A stretch of 64,000 bases of DNA from Pyrinomonadaceae bacterium (GTDB lineage Bacteria > Acidobacteriota > Blastocatellia > Pyrinomonadales > Pyrinomonadaceae). The DNA is taken from contig JACVRN010000005.1 in the NCBI GenBank assembly GCA_014534425.1, forward strand, positions 1 through 64,000, written 5' to 3'. Shown here piece by piece: positions 34,087 through 41,405 of this stretch (position 1 is its first letter; each line of letters opens with the position of its first letter). A program made the position numbers and the translations under genes. The notes below the pieces were generated by a model. It worked only from the letters and a program-made list of their open reading frames with translations. It did not search any database and was not told where the DNA came from.

Positions 34087-35625
34087 ATGAAAGAGATTCA
34101 AAGAAAGCCGCTCGTCTGTGTTTCTGTTTGCGAGCAAAGGGCAAGCGATTTATCGCAGGCAATCGAGCGCGCGAGTGCGCTTCGAGCAGACATCATAGAG
34201 TTGCGGCTGGATTATCTGGCGGGCGCGGAGCTTAACGAAGCGCTGGCACGCCTTGAATCGCTCACGTCCTCAGCTTCAGATGCTTTCATCATCACACTGC
34301 GCCCCGCAGAGCAAGGCGGCCTGCGCGAGATGGACAGCCTCAACCGCATAGTTTTCTGGCTGGACATGTTGAGCAAAGCGGGCGCGGAACTCTGCGATAT
34401 AGAGTTTGATGTCGCGCGGGTTTTGATGGAGAAAGAGGGCTTGGACTGGACGCGAATCATCTGCTCGCATCACGACTTCACAGGAAAGCACTCGAATCTG
34501 GAACAACTCTACGAAGCCATGAAGTCTGTGCCCGCGCGCGTCATCAAGATAGCCGTCAGCGCAAAGGACGCGACCGATTGTATTGCCGTCTTCAATCTGC
34601 TTGAGCGTGCGCGCGACGAGGGGCTAGAGTTGATTGCGCTCGCTATGGGCCAGGCCGGAGTTGCGACCAGAATCCTTGGGCCTTCGCGCGGCTCGTTTCT
34701 AACTTACGCCGCGCTCGATAAAGCGCACGCGACCGCTCCGGGCCAGCCCACAGCCGAAGAGTTGCGCGACCTCTACCGCATTCAAGAGATAACGGAAGAG
34801 ACCTCGATTTTAGGCATCATGGGCGCGCCCGTCTCTCATTCCGTCTCGCCCGCTATGCACAACGCCGCGTTTTCCGCGAGCGGAATCGACGCGGTCTACA
34901 TTCCTTTTGAAACTCACGAGGCCGGAAATTTTCTTAGACGAATGGCGCACCCGCGCTCCTGTGAAATTCGTTGGAAGCTGCGCGGCCTGAGCGTCACGGC
35001 TCCGCACAAAACTGCTGTCATGGAGCATCTTGATTGGATAGAGCCTGCGGCCAGAGAGATAGGCGCGGTCAATACGATTGTAGTCGAAGGCGAAGAGTTG
35101 CGCGGATACAACACGGACGCAAGCGGATTCCTCTCGCCTCTCGTAAAGCGAGGCGCAGAGTTAAGCGGGAAAAAAGTTGCGCTCATAGGAGCGGGCGGCG
35201 CGGCGCGCTCGGCACTCTGGAGCCTCATGCGCGCGGGCGCAGACGTGACTCTCTTTGCGCGTGACTTGAAGAAGGGCGCTCGGCTCGCGGAAGAGTTCGG
35301 CACACGCTCTCTGAAGCTTGACGACGCGCGCTTTCATGATTTTGAAATCGTCGTCAACGCAACGCCTCTGGGCATGCGCGGCGCGAGCGAAGGGGAGACG
35401 CCTGCGACCCGTTCTCAACTTCGCGGAGCGCATCTGGCCTACGACTTGGTTTACAATCCTGCAAAGACACGCTTTCTCATGGAAGCCGAAGCGGCAGGCT
35501 GTGAGACTCTTCAAGGCTTAGAGATGTTGATAGCGCAGGCCGCAGAACAGTTCCGCTTGTGGATGGGGACGCAAGTACCGCTTGAAGTTATGCGCGCGGC
35601 GGCTGAGCGGGAGTTGGAAAAATAG
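34087..35625 (+). CDS. aroDE: Fused 3-dehydroquinate dehydratase (type I) and shikimate dehydrogenase
   Basis: 512 residues, two shikimate-pathway enzymes in one chain. Residues 1-230 are type I dehydroquinase, with the Schiff-base lysine K154 (RVIKIAVSAKD) and catalytic His in SHHDF (128-129). Residues 238-510 are AroE: GAPVSHSVSPAMHN, LSVTAPHK (Lys acting as proton relay), GAVNTIV, YNTDASGF and NADP motif GAGGAARSA. The fusion is the order found in plants and some bacteria such as chlamydiae. Step 3 and 4 of aromatic amino acid synthesis occur together. A poor ribosome site precedes the ATG. The next gene begins 10 bases after the stop. Confidence 0.95.
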   Translation: MKEIQRKPLVCVSVCEQRASDLSQAIERASALRADIIELRLDYLAGAELNEALARLESLTSSASDAFIITLRPAEQGGLREMDSLNRIVFWLDMLSKAGAELCDIEFDVARVLMEKEGLDWTRIICSHHDFTGKHSNLEQLYEAMKSVPARVIKIAVSAKDATDCIAVFNLLERARDEGLELIALAMGQAGVATRILGPSRGSFLTYAALDKAHATAPGQPTAEELRDLYRIQEITEETSILGIMGAPVSHSVSPAMHNAAFSASGIDAVYIPFETHEAGNFLRRMAHPRSCEIRWKLRGLSVTAPHKTAVMEHLDWIEPAAREIGAVNTIVVEGEELRGYNTDASGFLSPLVKRGAELSGKKVALIGAGGAARSALWSLMRAGADVTLFARDLKKGARLAEEFGTRSLKLDDARFHDFEIVVNATPLGMRGASEGETPATRSQLRGAHLAYDLVYNPAKTRFLMEAEAAGCETLQGLEMLIAQAAEQFRLWMGTQVPLEVMRAAAERELEK

Positions 35626-35635
35626 AGTTAAGGGC

Positions 35636-36655
35636 ATGAACGAGCGATACAGTCGGCAGATTTTATTTGAGGGAATCGGGAGAGACGGCCAAGAGCGCCT
35701 GCTCGCGTCGCGTGTGCTCATAGTGGGCTGCGGCGCGCTCGGCACTGCTCATGCCGAAGCGCTGGCGCGTGCCGGAGTCGGACACCTGCGATTAGTTGAT
35801 AGAGATTTCATAGAGCCTTCGAATTTGCAGCGACAGACCATGTTCACGGAGGCAGACGCCAGAGAGAGAATCCCGAAGGCCGTCGCATGCGCTCGGCACA
35901 TCAAAGAGATTAATTCCGAGATCGAAGTCGAAGCGGAAGTTACGGACGTTAATCGAACGAATGTGGAGCGGCTTATACGCGACTGTAATCTTGTACTGGA
36001 CGGGACGGACAATTTCAGCACGCGTTACCTCCTCAACGAGGCTTGCGTCAGGCACGACACGAACTGGATTTACGGGGCTGCTGTTTCATCTTACGGCGTG
36101 ACGATGACGGTGCGTCCGCACGAAGCCCCTTGCCTGCGCTGCATCTTTGAAGAAGCGCCTAAGGCGGGAAGCGCTCCGACCTGCGATACAAGCGGCGTCA
36201 TCATGCCGATTATCAGCATAGTCTCCGCAGTGCAGGTGAGCGAAGCCTTGAAGCTGCTGACGGGACACACTGAGAGCCTTCACAATTCGCTTATGCGGTT
36301 GGACGTTTGGCGAAACGAGTGGCGGCGCATCGCTTTGGGCAAACCGAATGAGGATTGCCCCGTCTGCGCGAAGGGAATTTATGAAGCGCTGGATGCGGAG
36401 ACGAGCGACTTTGCAGCCGTTCTGTGTGGTCGTGACGCCATTCAGATTTCTCCGCCGAGGCCCACCGCCATTGATTTCGAGCGACTGGCCGAGCGCCTGC
36501 GCGCATCGGGCGAAGTCAATTTCAACCCTTACACGCTGCGCTTCCGCGTGGGCGATTATGAGTTGACCGTCTTTCGTGACGCGCGCTCAATCATTCGCGG
36601 CACAGATGATGTCAATCAGGCTCGCTCGCTCTACGCTAGGTACGTTGGAGTTTAA
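35636..36655 (+). CDS. ThiF/MoeB/HesA-type E1-like adenylyltransferase
   Basis: 339 residues from ATG 35636 (AAGGG site; the earlier start lies inside aroDE). The ATP-binding motif GCGALGTAHAEALARAGVG, RLVDRDFIEPSNLQRQ, DGTDNFSTRYLLNE and the zinc pairs CLRC and CPVC are all present, but the active-site Cys should fall in the CDTSGVIMPI region. The C terminus (about 265-339) is an extra beta-rich domain, possibly ubiquitin-like or a dimerisation unit. It activates the C-terminal Gly of a sulfur carrier such as ThiS or MoaD by adenylation. No ThiS, MoaD or MoaE gene is adjacent, so the partner is unknown. Confidence 0.87.
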   Translation: MNERYSRQILFEGIGRDGQERLLASRVLIVGCGALGTAHAEALARAGVGHLRLVDRDFIEPSNLQRQTMFTEADARERIPKAVACARHIKEINSEIEVEAEVTDVNRTNVERLIRDCNLVLDGTDNFSTRYLLNEACVRHDTNWIYGAAVSSYGVTMTVRPHEAPCLRCIFEEAPKAGSAPTCDTSGVIMPIISIVSAVQVSEALKLLTGHTESLHNSLMRLDVWRNEWRRIALGKPNEDCPVCAKGIYEALDAETSDFAAVLCGRDAIQISPPRPTAIDFERLAERLRASGEVNFNPYTLRFRVGDYELTVFRDARSIIRGTDDVNQARSLYARYVGV

Positions 36656-36701
36656 TAAGCTCATAGGTTTGCCGGTTTCTCAACGCAGAGCAATTTCGGT
36701 T

Positions 36702-38939
36702 ATGATGCCGTTGATGGCTAATAAAAAATTTAAGACACACGTCAGCACACTCTTTTGTCTCGTCTCAATCTTCATTCTCTTTTCATCTACGGCCAGGGCG
36801 GGCGAGCCTCTCATCTGGGAGACGGGCAGCCGTGCGGAGATTTTAAGGGGAGACGCGCGCGGGATTTCCGTCACGGATACCGGAGCTTTTATGCTCGCGC
36901 CGCGCTTCACGCAGATGTTCGACACGCAGCAGTCCTTCGTCTGGTCAAGCGCGGTTGACAGCGCAGGCAACGTCTACCTCGGAACGGGACACGACGGTCG
37001 CATCTTTCGCGTCACTGCATCGGGAAGCGGCTCGCTCGTTTACGATGCGGCTGAGTTGGACGTGACGGCGATGGTGGTAGGCCGTGACGGCGTGCTCTAT
37101 GCCGGAACGTCGCCGGATGGAAAAGTCTATCGCATCTCTGCGGACGGTCGCGCCGAAGCCTACTTTGACCCGCCGGATAAGTACATTTGGTCGCTGGCCG
37201 TGATGGCGGACGGGAGCCTCGCCGTGGGCACTGGCGATAACGGCAAGCTCTATAGAGTGCGGGCTGCGGGCGCGCGTCCTGAAGATGCTCTCTTCGTCGA
37301 TACGAACGAGACGCACGTTATATCTCTGACGGTGAACTCGCGCGGGGATTTGATTGCGGGAACAGACCCGGGCGGGCTTGTCCTGCGAATCTCGCCAGAG
37401 GGGAAAGCCTTCGCGCTCTTTGATTCTTCTCTGCGCGAGATACATGCGCTAGCTTCTGCGCCCGACGGCTCTATCTACGCGCTTGCCCTGAGCGACGCCG
37501 CATCGTCAGGCGCTCGCATAGGGACTACTACGACTTCTACTTCGGGCGATGCTTCCGGCGGCACCGTCACTACGAGCGTGACCATCACTGGCGTTGAGGA
37601 TGCGAGCGGCGCTTCAGGACAGACGGGCGCGTCTTCGCGCAGCCGCAACGACCTTTCGAACGCGCGTAGCGCGGTCTTTCGCATCTTGCCCGACGGCGGA
37701 ACGGATGTGCTCTGGAGTTCGCAGACGGTGACGGCTTTTGCTGTTGCGCCAGCACCCGAAGGCGGGAGCGTTTTGATAGGGACTTCGGACAAGGGACGCA
37801 TCTATTCCGTGACGGACAATGGCCGCGACACACTGCTGCTGCAATCAACCGAAGGGCAGGTCTCGTCTTTCATTGTTCGAGGGCGCGAAGTCTTCGCCGC
37901 GAGCAGCAACCAGGGGAAGCTCTTCCGCTTCAGCACGGAGCCTGTGAGCGAGGGGACGTTTGAGTCGGCTGTGCGCGACGCGAAGCTAGTCTCTTCTTGG
38001 GGGCGTATCTGGTGGCAGGGACAGGGAAGCGTGGAGCTTCAAACGCGCACTGGGAACAGCGAGCGGCCCGACATGACCTGGAGCGATTGGAGCACGCCCT
38101 ATACAGAGCCGCGCGGCTCGCAGGTGACAAGCCCGCGCGCACGCTACATACAATGGCGCGCTCGCTTGCGCTCTGCGGGTGCAGGCACGGCTCTCGCCCG
38201 GCTGGAAGACGTGAGCATAGCTTACCTGCCGCGTAACGTCGCGCCCGAAGTGCTCTCCATCACGGTTCTGCCGGTCGGCGTGGGGCTTCAACAGGCGGTG
38301 CAGATTCAGACAGACCCGAACATAGAGGCTTCCGGTCTTGACCCTTCAATCTTCGGCCCCGTAGCCACGGTTCCGCCGCGCAGAGTTTACCAGCGCGGTG
38401 CGCGCTCGATTCAGTGGCAGGCCGAAGACCGCAACGGCGACTCGCTTGAATACGCCATCTACTACCGCTCGCTGGGCGAGAGTTCTTTCCGGCTCTTGAA
38501 AGACAAGCTGCGCGATAACTTCTACACGGTGGATAGCGCGGCTTTGGCTGATGGCCGCTACATCTTCAGGGTGGTGGTGTCGGACGCGCCGGAGAATCCC
38601 GGCGGGCAAGCTCTGACGGGCGAGCGTACCAGCGAACCCGTGGACATAGACAACACGCCGCCCGTAGTTGGAGCGACAGGCGACGCCGTGGCTACTGGCG
38701 ATAACGTGCGTGCGCGCTTTGACGTGGAGGACGCTACGGGCCGTCTCAAACGCGCAGACGTGAGCATAGACGGCGGCCCGTGGCGGGCTGTCAGCCCGGA
38801 TGACGGCATAGCCGACAGCCAGAGAGAATCCTACACGCTTGAGCTACAGATAGCGGGCAGAGGCGAGCACACCATCTCGCTCAGGGCCTTCGACTCAAGC
38901 GGAAATGTGGGGAGCGCAAGAGTTACCGTGCGTAAATAA
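36702..38939 (+). CDS. Secreted beta-propeller protein with C-terminal Ig/FnIII-like domains
   Basis: 745 residues from ATG 36702 (ATG 36714 is equally possible; no ribosome site decides). KFKTHVSTLFCLVSIFILFSST is the signal peptide. About 45-440 is built of repeated blades with GT.DGRI.R/ GTSPDGKVYRIS / VGTGDNGKLYRV / AGTDPGGLVLRIS motifs, a six- or seven-blade propeller with a Ser/Thr/Gly-rich insertion (about 270-310). Two beta-sandwich modules follow (RSIQWQAEDRNGDSLEYAIYYR, DIDNTPPVVG). Such proteins bind ligands or peptidoglycan/polysaccharide outside the cell. A strong terminator follows. Substrate unknown. Confidence 0.8.
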   Translation: MMPLMANKKFKTHVSTLFCLVSIFILFSSTARAGEPLIWETGSRAEILRGDARGISVTDTGAFMLAPRFTQMFDTQQSFVWSSAVDSAGNVYLGTGHDGRIFRVTASGSGSLVYDAAELDVTAMVVGRDGVLYAGTSPDGKVYRISADGRAEAYFDPPDKYIWSLAVMADGSLAVGTGDNGKLYRVRAAGARPEDALFVDTNETHVISLTVNSRGDLIAGTDPGGLVLRISPEGKAFALFDSSLREIHALASAPDGSIYALALSDAASSGARIGTTTTSTSGDASGGTVTTSVTITGVEDASGASGQTGASSRSRNDLSNARSAVFRILPDGGTDVLWSSQTVTAFAVAPAPEGGSVLIGTSDKGRIYSVTDNGRDTLLLQSTEGQVSSFIVRGREVFAASSNQGKLFRFSTEPVSEGTFESAVRDAKLVSSWGRIWWQGQGSVELQTRTGNSERPDMTWSDWSTPYTEPRGSQVTSPRARYIQWRARLRSAGAGTALARLEDVSIAYLPRNVAPEVLSITVLPVGVGLQQAVQIQTDPNIEASGLDPSIFGPVATVPPRRVYQRGARSIQWQAEDRNGDSLEYAIYYRSLGESSFRLLKDKLRDNFYTVDSAALADGRYIFRVVVSDAPENPGGQALTGERTSEPVDIDNTPPVVGATGDAVATGDNVRARFDVEDATGRLKRADVSIDGGPWRAVSPDDGIADSQRESYTLELQIAGRGEHTISLRAFDSSGNVGSARVTVRK

Positions 38940-38967
38940 AGGGGCCTTGGATAGTTGGCCGAAAGTG

Positions 38968-38997
38968 GGGCGCTTTCCCTGGGGAAGCGCCCTTTTT
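38968..38997 (+). terminator. Rho-independent terminator
   Basis: GGGCGCTTTCC (38968-38978) with GGGGAAGCGCCC (38981-38992), followed directly by TTTTT. It ends the beta-propeller transcript and insulates the sigma-54 promoter downstream. Confidence 0.92.
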
Positions 38998-39098
38998 CGT
39001 GCCTTATATCGTGCGCCTGCCGCCGAAAGGGTGCGCTTGAGGGCGTAAGCTGGTAAACTAAGCACTGTAAACAGGGGGGCCTGGATGGCCCTTCCGGG

Positions 39099-39114
39099 TG
39101 GCATTAATCTTGCT
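39099..39114 (+). promoter_or_regulatory. Sigma-54 (RpoN) promoter, -24/-12 type
   Basis: TGGCAT-N5-TTGCT (39099-39114): the GG and GC dinucleotides are exactly 12 bases apart, and the flanks agree with the TGGCAC-N5-TTGCA consensus. The transcription start would be about 39125, 70 bases before the first secreted-protein gene. An enhancer-binding activator is required for such promoters; none is encoded in the window. A small GGGCC-tggat-GGCCC hairpin lies just upstream. Confidence 0.8.
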
Positions 39115-39194
39115 CTATTACGAGGCTGAGCGCGTCTCTTCTCTCCCTCCCATGCGCGCCATGTGAAAAAAGCATGAGGAGGCTATCGGTGACC

Positions 39195-39395
39195 ATGAAA
39201 GCTTTAAAGCAAATGTTATTGGCAGTCATGATGCTCTGCATCCTGGCCGCAGGTGCATTTGCACAACAGGGCCGTGGTGGCGACCAGCGACAGAAAGAGG
39301 ATCCGCCAAAAATCAAGGTCGAGGACAAGAAGGGGCCGCCTCCCGATAATCGTCAACAGAACGATAATCGGGGCAGAGGCCGAGAAAAACCCTAA
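39195..39395 (+). CDS. Small secreted disordered protein
   Basis: 66 residues from ATG 39195, preceded by GAGGAGG (39177-39183). The signal peptide MKALKQMLLAVMMLCILAAG ends at AFAQ. The 43-residue mature peptide is highly charged and hydrophilic (Gln, Arg, Asp, Gly, Pro; PPKIKVEDKKGPPPDN), without Cys or membrane segments, and looks disordered. It is the first gene after the sigma-54 promoter. A 14-bp hairpin follows. Function not known; the family is unrecognised. Confidence 0.72.
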   Translation: MKALKQMLLAVMMLCILAAGAFAQQGRGGDQRQKEDPPKIKVEDKKGPPPDNRQQNDNRGRGREKP

Positions 39396-39402
39396 CGATT
39401 CC

Positions 39403-39436
39403 TATAAGGCATAGCCCACAAAGGCTATGCCTTATA
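39403..39436 (+). terminator. 14-bp hairpin between small secreted genes
   Basis: TATAAGGCATAGCC (39403-39416) and GGCTATGCCTTATA (39423-39436), perfect, 6-base loop, without a T run. It may be a processing or partial termination site between the 66-residue gene and the next one. Confidence 0.6.
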
Positions 39437-39552
39437 GCTATATGCACAAGTTGAAATCCGAGCAGAGGCCGCGCTTGGAACTCTTTACTGTTAACACAAG
39501 CCTGGCCGTGCGTTTGACATGGCGGGCGCAGAGACCAACGACAGGAGGGGTT

Positions 39553-40116
39553 ATGCAGTCTATTGCTTTCGTACATAGAGCGCAGTCGTACAGGTATCTT
39601 ATATGTTCAGCCACACTCGTCCTGCTGCTGAACATCTCTGCTTTTGCTCAAAGAAGCTCAATCGAGTGGTACAACTCAAGCGTTACGGAGCGGGGTGAGA
39701 TAAGCGAGCTTAAGGATAAGCAACGCGTCTACATTTCCATCACGCCGCTCGGAGGATCATTTATCGCTCCGTCCATCAGCTACCAGCGCCTCACTCTAGA
39801 GCAGCAGGTCTACAAGGAGATAGAGCAGTACGGGCGGCTTGAGATAGTGAAGTCCCCCAAAGACGCCGACTTCATAATTGATGTCTGGATAACCTCAGTC
39901 GGGGGATTCCCCACAGAGAGCGGCCCCAGTATTCAACGCCCGGCTGACATTAAGTTTTCCGTTTACACGCGCAGCGAGGCGGCTGGCAAATATGGTTACG
40001 GTCGTCGCCTGATTCTGCAAACCTGGAAGACGACTCCCAGTGATATCACTGCCGTCGTGCGCCAGGAGGCAGCCGCTTTTATCAGGGAGCTAAAGAGAGT
40101 TCGCGGCGAGAAATAG
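39553..40116 (+). CDS. Secreted protein of unknown function
   Basis: 187 residues from ATG 39553, right after AGGAGGGG. The N terminus MQSIAFVHRAQSYRYLICSA with LVLLLNISAFAQ is a signal peptide. The mature part contains RVYISITPLGGSFIAPS, LEQQVYKEIEQYGRLEIV, ADFIIDVWITSVGGFP, and a C-terminal RQEAAAFIRELKRVRG helix; I read an alpha/beta fold and no known motif. It probably shares the sigma-54 transcript with its neighbours. The frame is open upstream to 39427, which would include non-signal residues; rejected. Confidence 0.72.
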   Translation: MQSIAFVHRAQSYRYLICSATLVLLLNISAFAQRSSIEWYNSSVTERGEISELKDKQRVYISITPLGGSFIAPSISYQRLTLEQQVYKEIEQYGRLEIVKSPKDADFIIDVWITSVGGFPTESGPSIQRPADIKFSVYTRSEAAGKYGYGRRLILQTWKTTPSDITAVVRQEAAAFIRELKRVRGEK

Positions 40117-40156
40117 CCGTCAGGTAGTGAAAGAGCAAAGGGCAGGTGGATGAACA

Positions 40157-40780
40157 ATGGGACAGATGTTTAAGAAATCTCTGCGCGCCATCTTTCTTCT
40201 GGCGGTTCTATGCGCCGTGGCAATTTCCGGCACGTTGATAAGCCCCGCAGGCGCGCAGCAGCAGGGCACAGACCGCAAGCTCATCGCTTACGCAGAGCAA
40301 ATCTCTGGAGACACTTTTCCTTTCGTGACCAGAACCTCAAACGGCGTGCGAGTCTTCGCTCGCTCACGACCGCGCACGGAGGTTCTGGTTGCCATCAATG
40401 AAGGCTTCACGGAGCTTTTCCGCATTGCGCGTCGTCACGGCTACACACGCCGCCTGAATTATTCGGACTACACAGTCTTCATAGGCCGCGCAGACCGCTT
40501 GAAAGACAGCCAGGGAAACTATTCGCCGGACGTGGCTGTACCGGCAGGGCAGTATGCCGGAAGCGGCTACGACCAGGGCGGGTTCATCTACGCAGGGGGA
40601 ATGGTTCTGACCTTTAACCCTAGCGCCTTTCTCATAGCCGAGCACGACCGCGCCTGGCAGCGAGTCTCAAACGTAGTACGCTACGAAGGCGAGCATCTGG
40701 TTCTCTACTTCAACGACCGCGCGCTCTACAACAAAACGGCAGACCACTCCACCGGCGGTTATCATCCGATTCTGCAATAA
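40157..40780 (+). CDS. Secreted protein of unknown function
   Basis: 207 residues. MGQMFKKSLRAIFLLAVLCA to AGAQQQ is a signal peptide. The mature domain has an NEGFTELFRIARRHGYTRRLNYSDYTVFIGRADRL segment and later GFIYAGGMVLTFNPSAFLIAEHDRAWQRVSNVVRYEGEHLVLYFNDR, suggestive of a compact alpha/beta domain with a conserved-looking H-D-R. The start ATG follows a weak AGGTGG. It ends the apparent sigma-54 unit, followed by a hairpin terminator. No family is recognised. Confidence 0.72.
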   Translation: MGQMFKKSLRAIFLLAVLCAVAISGTLISPAGAQQQGTDRKLIAYAEQISGDTFPFVTRTSNGVRVFARSRPRTEVLVAINEGFTELFRIARRHGYTRRLNYSDYTVFIGRADRLKDSQGNYSPDVAVPAGQYAGSGYDQGGFIYAGGMVLTFNPSAFLIAEHDRAWQRVSNVVRYEGEHLVLYFNDRALYNKTADHSTGGYHPILQ

Positions 40781-40816
40781 GAGTGTAAGCCGGATTTGAA
40801 ATGTGGTGAAAACAAG

Positions 40817-40845
40817 TTAAGGCCGCTTCCAAAGAGCGGCCTTAA
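40817..40845 (+). terminator. Terminator hairpin
   Basis: A perfect 10-bp stem TTAAGGCCGC (40817-40826) and GCGGCCTTAA (40836-40845), loop 9, followed by TGATTTA. Beyond it, up to the tRNA, nothing is seen. Confidence 0.75.
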
Positions 40846-40916
40846 TGATTTAAACAGATTGCTTCATGTGCATCTGCGTCTCTTTGATAGAACATAGTAG
40901 TGAGAGAAAATGAAAA

Positions 40917-40991
40917 TGCCCGCTGTAGGACTCGAACCTACGAAACCTCTCGCGTGTGAAGCGAGCGCTCTACCAACTGAGCTAAGCGGGC
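40917..40991 (-). tRNA. tRNA-Val (anticodon CAC), 7-base variable loop
   Basis: A 75-nt cloverleaf. Acceptor GCCCGCT/AGCGGGC, D arm GCTC/GAGC, anticodon stem CTCGC/GCGAG with loop TTCACAC (anticodon CAC, reads GUG), T arm GTAGG-TTCGAGT-CCTAC, discriminator A. The variable loop AGGTTTC is 7 bases, two more than the usual 5. CCA is not encoded. Confidence 0.92.
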
Positions 40992-41096
40992 AAGAGCGTT
41001 TGAATAATCAGTGTGGAAAGAATAACCGTGGGGATTCGGGTCTGTCAAATTAAGGAATTCAGCGCGTAGCGTTAAGGCTGGAGCCAGCCTTCGCCG

Positions 41097-41321
41097 TTAC
41101 TCTTCCGTCCAGTTATCCATGAGGAAAGTGTAGCCCGTGAGGTCGCCTTCGCAGTTGATTCGTTTGCCTACCAGGTTTTCGAGTTCGGCGTCGAAGAAGG
41201 GGTTGCCACCTTTGCGGCGCAGGACGTACTCGCCCGTCTTTGTGACCAGGATGATTGCTTCATGCTCGCTCTTAGAGCCTGCGCCGAAGAGTTTCTTGGT
41301 GACGCTTCCGTTGAGCTTCAT
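41097..41321 (-). CDS. 74-residue protein of unknown function behind the C25-like gene
   Basis: A 74-residue frame predicted beta-rich: MKLNGSVTKKLFGAGSKSEH, then AIILVTKTGEYVLRRKGGNP and FFDAELENLVGKRINCEGDL ending WTEE. It looks like a compact SH3/OB-like fold. The start ATG is only 3 bases past the T run of the terminator of the peptidase gene and no Shine-Dalgarno sequence fits in between, so it may be translated leaderless or from readthrough. Codon usage is like its neighbours. It is the nearest gene to the peptidase, so a partner, substrate or inhibitor role is possible but unproven. Confidence 0.6.
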   Translation of the reverse strand: MKLNGSVTKKLFGAGSKSEHEAIILVTKTGEYVLRRKGGNPFFDAELENLVGKRINCEGDLTGYTFLMDNWTEE

Positions 41322-41324
41322 ATG

Positions 41325-41382
41325 AAAAAAGGGCAGGGAAGAGAATTGAGCGCCCCTAGCGCCTGGAACCTAATCCCTGCCC
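41325..41382 (-). terminator. Terminator after the C25-like peptidase gene
   Basis: On the minus strand GAGGGCAGGGA ... TCCCTGCCC (41374-41382 with 41331-41339) with a long GC-rich loop (AGGCGCTAGGGGCGC), followed by TTTTTTCATATG. The T run directly abuts the start of the 74-residue gene. Confidence 0.8.
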
Positions 41383-41405
41383 TCTATTATCTTACTTCAT
41401 CCCTG

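Noticed and set aside
38998-39098. A cyclic-di-GMP (GEMM) or other riboswitch upstream of the small secreted gene
   Set aside because: The region has a short hairpin, but not the conserved GEMM loops, and the sigma-54 promoter lies downstream of it.
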